Of a DNA stretch of 7,976 nucleotides, positions 5,230-7,976 are shown piece by piece. Made by a program: the position numbers and the translations under genes. Within the stretch, counting starts at the first letter, position 1. Every line of letters starts with the position of its first letter. Source of the DNA: an uncultured bacterium. Lineage in GTDB: Bacteria; Cyanobacteriota; Vampirovibrionia; Gastranaerophilales; Gastranaerophilaceae. The DNA lies in NCBI GenBank assembly GCA_900551675.1, contig URXH01000082.1:1-7976 (forward strand). The letters run 5' to 3'. The notes beneath the pieces are model-generated. The model was not told the DNA's origin and did no database searches. It was given only the letters and a program-made list of their open reading frames with translations.

Positions 5230-6651
5230 ATGATATCTTTTGATTCAAAAACTTTAAAATTATGGATGGATGAAAATTTGGATTTTCTTTCAGGTGCTAG
5301 AATTCAAAAAATTCAGCAGCCGACAAGAAGAGATTTCATTTTTTCAATTAGAAATAAAGGTGTAACAAAAAAGCTTTATATCAATATTAACCCGCAGTAT
5401 TTTCACATTTGTTTTATGGATAAAGAAAATGAAGCAAAACGCTTAATTGAAATACCGCAAAAACCGCCTATGTTTTGTATGCTTTTGCGTAAATATCTTG
5501 AAAATTCTTTAATTGCAAAAGTTGAACAGCCTGAATATGAAAGAATTTTGGAATTATACATAGAAACTTATAATGAGTTATCAGAAAAAATTTATCTTTG
5601 TCTTGCAATAGAGCTTATGGGTAAATATTCAAATGTTATCCTTTACAATTATGATACAAATATAATTCTCGGCTGTGCTCATAATGTAGGTGCGGAAAAA
5701 AGCCGTGAACGTGAAATGGCTGGAGGTCTGCCTTATGTCTATCCTGCAGGACGACCTAAAAACTGGTATGCATCTGAATATTCACTGTCAAATAATTCGG
5801 GCTCCTCTATAAATAATTTTATAGATAATTATTATGCGGAAGCTATTTATAAAGATAAATTTGAACGATTGAAAGAGCAGTTAAAGCAGATAGTTTCTTC
5901 AAAGCTTAAAAAAGACAAAAATTCTCTTAAAAAAATGCAGTACAAACTTGAAAAAGAAATTAATTCCGATAGATATCGTCTCTATGGTGATTTGATAATG
6001 GCTAACCTTTATAATTTTTCAGATTATTCAAAATTTATAGATGTATATGATTACGAGAACGAGAAAAATATTAAAATTGAACTGGATGAAACAAAAACGT
6101 TAAAAGAAAACGCAAATAACTTTTATAAGCTGTATAACAAAGGTAAAAATGCAATTGCAAAAATTACTGACCTTACTGCTCAGTTAAATATTCAAATTCA
6201 GTATTACGAGCAGATACTATATTCTCTTGGCATTGCAGAATCTGTAAATGATTTACTGTCAATAAAATCAGAAATAGAGCCGGATACTTCAAACCGTAAA
6301 AAAGAACAGAGAAAAGCTTCTTTTGAGCCCATGGTGTTTGAAATCGGGGGATGTAAAGTTTTTGTAGGCAGAAATAACCGCCAGAATGATTATATTGTTT
6401 CAAAGCTTTCCAAAGATGATGATTTATGGTTTCACACAAAAGACTGCGCAGGATCTCATGTGCTTTTGAAATGTGATAATCCATCGGATGAATTGATTTT
6501 AAAGTGTGCAAGTCTTGCAAAACAATATTCCAAGGCATCAAAATCCTCTAAAGTTGGTGTGATTTATACCAGAAGAAAATATTTGAAAAAGCCTCCCGCA
6601 TCAAATCCTGGTTATGTAACTTACAAAAACGAACGGGAAATAATTCTTTGA
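5230..6651 (+). CDS. rqcH: RqcH/NFACT-family ribosome-associated quality-control factor (old name: fibronectin-binding protein), compact form
   Basis: RqcH binds the obstructed 50S subunit with its peptidyl-tRNA after ribosome splitting and recruits tRNA-Ala to add a C-terminal alanine tail that marks the stalled peptide for proteolysis. NFACT-N (about 1-175) is clear from 'PPMFCMLLRKYLENSLI' (79-95), 'ELMGKYSNVIL' (128-138) and 'GGLPYVYP' (165-172). A coiled-coil region follows, about 205-250 and 305-345, with the 'YGDLIMANLY' block (252-261) between. NFACT-R (about 367-473) has 'VGRNNRQNDYI' and 'DLWFHTKDCAGSHV' (398-411). At 473 residues it is some 90 shorter than B. subtilis RqcH (about 570). 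NFACT-N runs almost directly into the coiled coil, so the helix-hairpin-helix segment appears missing, and the protein ends soon after 'GYVTYKNE'. E104-R105 occupies the place of the Asp-Arg pair needed for alanine tailing in B. subtilis (from memory). No ribosome binding site is visible upstream. The downstream polymerase gene starts within a few bases of its stop. Confidence 0.92.
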   Translation: MISFDSKTLKLWMDENLDFLSGARIQKIQQPTRRDFIFSIRNKGVTKKLYININPQYFHICFMDKENEAKRLIEIPQKPPMFCMLLRKYLENSLIAKVEQPEYERILELYIETYNELSEKIYLCLAIELMGKYSNVILYNYDTNIILGCAHNVGAEKSREREMAGGLPYVYPAGRPKNWYASEYSLSNNSGSSINNFIDNYYAEAIYKDKFERLKEQLKQIVSSKLKKDKNSLKKMQYKLEKEINSDRYRLYGDLIMANLYNFSDYSKFIDVYDYENEKNIKIELDETKTLKENANNFYKLYNKGKNAIAKITDLTAQLNIQIQYYEQILYSLGIAESVNDLLSIKSEIEPDTSNRKKEQRKASFEPMVFEIGGCKVFVGRNNRQNDYIVSKLSKDDDLWFHTKDCAGSHVLLKCDNPSDELILKCASLAKQYSKASKSSKVGVIYTRRKYLKKPPASNPGYVTYKNEREIIL

Positions 6652-6653
6652 TA

Positions 6654-7871
6654 ATGGACGAAAATAAAAACATATCTGATAATATTGATATGGCACGAAA
6701 ACATATAATAGCACTCGTAGACTGCGATTCTTTTTTTGTTTCCTGCGAGCAGTCCGTCAATCCTGAGCTTAAAGGAAAAGCTGTATGCGTTATGTCAGGA
6801 CGCGGCCAGTGCGTTATTTCCCGTTCAAAAGAGGCTAAAAAACTCGGTATAAGGATGGGAATGCCGTATTTCCAGATAGAAGGGCAGATGAAAAAGGCTG
6901 TCTATATAAATGCTAACCATGATTTATACCTTGAAATTTCCAAAAAAGTTATGGCTGTTCTAAAAGATTTCAGCCCGCTTGTGGAAGTTTATTCCATAGA
7001 TGAAGCCTTTGTTGATTTAACAGGTTTGGAACGTCTGTATAAAAAGAATTATCTTGAGATAGCGCAGATGATAAGGAAGGAGATTAAAGATAGAGCTGAT
7101 ATTCCTGTTTCAATCGGGTTAAGTTCTTCTAAATCTCTAGCAAAACTTGCATCTGATAAGGCGAAAAATTTAGATGAAGGAGTTTTTCTTATTGGTTCAA
7201 GAAAAATTATTCCTGTATTACAGAAAACAAGTATTGATGAAATCTGGGGAATAGGGAAGAATTTGTCTGCTCTTTTTCGTAAAAACGGAATATTAACGGC
7301 TTATGAACTTGTCTGTCAGGATGATTTATGGCTGAATAAACAGATTGGAATACGTGGTTTGGAGATGAAACATGAATTACTGGGGGAAATGGTTTCTCCT
7401 GTTTCAGATGAAGTGAAACTTCCTAAATCTATACAAAAAACCAGCGCACTTGCGAAATTTACATCAGATAAGAATTATTTAAAAAATTCTCTTAATTACC
7501 ATATTCACCGCGCATGCGTAAAGCTTCGTAAAATTAATGCGAAATGCAAAGGGGTAAGTATATTTTTACGGACGAAGGATTTTAAAGTATATTGTGAAAA
7601 GAAACTTTTAAATGTCCCGACAGATTTTGAACTGGAAATTTCGGATATTATTTGTGAACTTCTCGATAAGGTGTATAAATCTGATATTTTATATCGAAGT
7701 ACGGGGGTAATCCTTGATACTTTTGAGTTTAATAGTGAGGCACAGATGTCTTTATTTTCAGATGTTAAAGTTGATGAGCGCAAGTCAAAGCTTTCAAAAT
7801 GTTTTGACAAACTGGAAGAACGTTTTGGAAAAGACATTATTCAGACAGGTTTTATAAAAAAAGATGTGTAA
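6654..7871 (+). CDS. Y-family translesion DNA polymerase, UmuC-like, without adjacent UmuD
   Basis: A 405-residue error-prone polymerase that copies past DNA lesions. The palm and finger motifs are intact: 'ALVDCDSFFVSCE' with metal ligand D23 and probable steric-gate F28; 'CVISRSKEAKKLGIRMGMPYF' (53-73); and 'YSIDEAFVDLTG' with catalytic D116 and E117. A helix-hairpin-helix thumb block follows (IDEIWGIGKNLSALF, 194-208), then the little-finger domain (about 255-360). QMSLF at 364-368 is a good beta-clamp binding motif. The EAK-LGI-MG-PYF block and the region after QMSLF match UmuC better than DinB, but the UmuC C-terminal DUF4113 extension is absent. I chose the ATG at 6654, 2 nt after the RqcH stop. 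A TTG at 6648 overlapping that stop is an alternative and is better spaced from a weak GGGAA (6635-6639). An internal ATG at 6690 has no ribosome binding site. Translation is probably coupled to the RqcH gene. No LexA-type operator was recognised. Confidence 0.94.
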   Translation: MDENKNISDNIDMARKHIIALVDCDSFFVSCEQSVNPELKGKAVCVMSGRGQCVISRSKEAKKLGIRMGMPYFQIEGQMKKAVYINANHDLYLEISKKVMAVLKDFSPLVEVYSIDEAFVDLTGLERLYKKNYLEIAQMIRKEIKDRADIPVSIGLSSSKSLAKLASDKAKNLDEGVFLIGSRKIIPVLQKTSIDEIWGIGKNLSALFRKNGILTAYELVCQDDLWLNKQIGIRGLEMKHELLGEMVSPVSDEVKLPKSIQKTSALAKFTSDKNYLKNSLNYHIHRACVKLRKINAKCKGVSIFLRTKDFKVYCEKKLLNVPTDFELEISDIICELLDKVYKSDILYRSTGVILDTFEFNSEAQMSLFSDVKVDERKSKLSKCFDKLEERFGKDIIQTGFIKKDV

Positions 7872-7874
7872 CTG

Positions 7875-7903
7875 TTGTTTTTTATATCAAATGTTGTTAT
7901 AAT
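7875..7903 (+). promoter_or_regulatory. Sigma-70-type promoter for the gene starting at 7942
   Basis: TTGTTT (7875-7880), a 17-bp spacer and a consensus TATAAT (7898-7903) preceded by TGT (extended -10). Transcription would begin near 7910. The -35 box starts 3 nt after the polymerase stop codon. An imperfect inverted repeat, CTGTTGTTTTT (7872-7882) with AAAAACAGCAG (7917-7927), brackets the promoter. Confidence 0.68.
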
Positions 7904-7941
7904 AAACATGTATTGTAAAAACAGCAGAGGAGTTTGAATTT

Positions 7942-7976
7942 ATGAAAAGATTAGATTGTTTGAGAATGTCGGGGGG
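7942..7976 (+). CDS. Start of an unidentified gene, cut by the window edge
   Basis: An ATG at 7942 is preceded by a strong AGAGGAG (7926-7932) at 9 nt spacing and a promoter with a consensus -10 box. Only 11 full codons are visible (MKRLDCLRMSG). This is too short for any assignment; the promoter and ribosome binding site are what support it as a real gene. Confidence 0.65.
   Translation, partial: MKRLDCLRMSG

Noticed and set aside
6173..6760. Two open frames on the minus strand over the end of rqcH and the start of the polymerase gene.
   Set aside because: Both are antisense to conserved NFACT-R and polymerase motifs and have no start signals.
7505..7837. Open frame on the minus strand within the polymerase gene.
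   Set aside because: Antisense shadow of the little-finger domain, low complexity and Ser-rich.
1..7976. CRISPR array, transposon ends, prophage genes, tRNA or rRNA.
   Set aside because: No regularly spaced repeats, terminal inverted repeats with target duplications, integrase or transposase frames, or tRNA-like cloverleaf sequences were seen.

Overview
This window is a low-GC bacterial chromosome segment with ordinary housekeeping content: seven complete genes, a partial one at the right edge, short intergenic spaces, and no sign of phage, insertion sequences, CRISPR, tRNA or rRNA. The best clue to the host is the first gene, a prepilin-like protein whose N-terminal helix (FTLAEVLITLGIIGVVAAL) and C-terminal 'MMDGWKISKDYP' block are typical of the large pilin-like families of gut Gastranaerophilales (Melainabacteria/Vampirovibrionia, non-photosynthetic relatives of Cyanobacteria). 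That placement is inference from recognised sequence style and AT-rich codon use. It was not confirmed by a search.

Layout. Left (1-754): the pilin-like gene on the + strand, ending in a strong bidirectional terminator shared with the convergent aspS. Centre left (759-4516, all on the minus strand): an nfeD-type membrane gene and a stomatin/QmcA-type SPFH gene form a tight two-gene operon. It ends in a hairpin that overlaps a good promoter for a 126-residue gene of uncertain function, which lies upstream of aspartyl-tRNA synthetase (aspS). Right (4659-7871, + strand): a small exported cysteine-rich protein of unknown function, an RqcH/NFACT-type ribosome quality-control factor, and a UmuC-like Y-family polymerase closely follow one another and may form one transcription unit. 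At 7942 a new reading frame starts behind its own promoter and ribosome binding site and leaves the window.

How the genes relate. SPFH plus NfeD is a well-known membrane-microdomain pair. RqcH (rescue of stalled ribosomes) and a translesion polymerase (replication past damaged DNA) are both stress-tolerance factors, and here they are packed almost stop-to-start. Divergent, nearly back-to-back promoters between 4541 and 4606 drive the SPFH operon to the left and the RqcH/polymerase group to the right.

I did not find a clearly novel multi-gene system. The points most worth a second look are: an RqcH homologue that appears to lack the internal helix-hairpin-helix segment and carries Glu-Arg where the catalytically important Asp-Arg pair is expected; the absence of a Shine-Dalgarno sequence before that gene, with a -10-like box placed as for a leaderless mRNA; a stand-alone UmuC-like polymerase coupled to it; an octamer repeat in the pilin leader; and the unknown exported cysteine protein.
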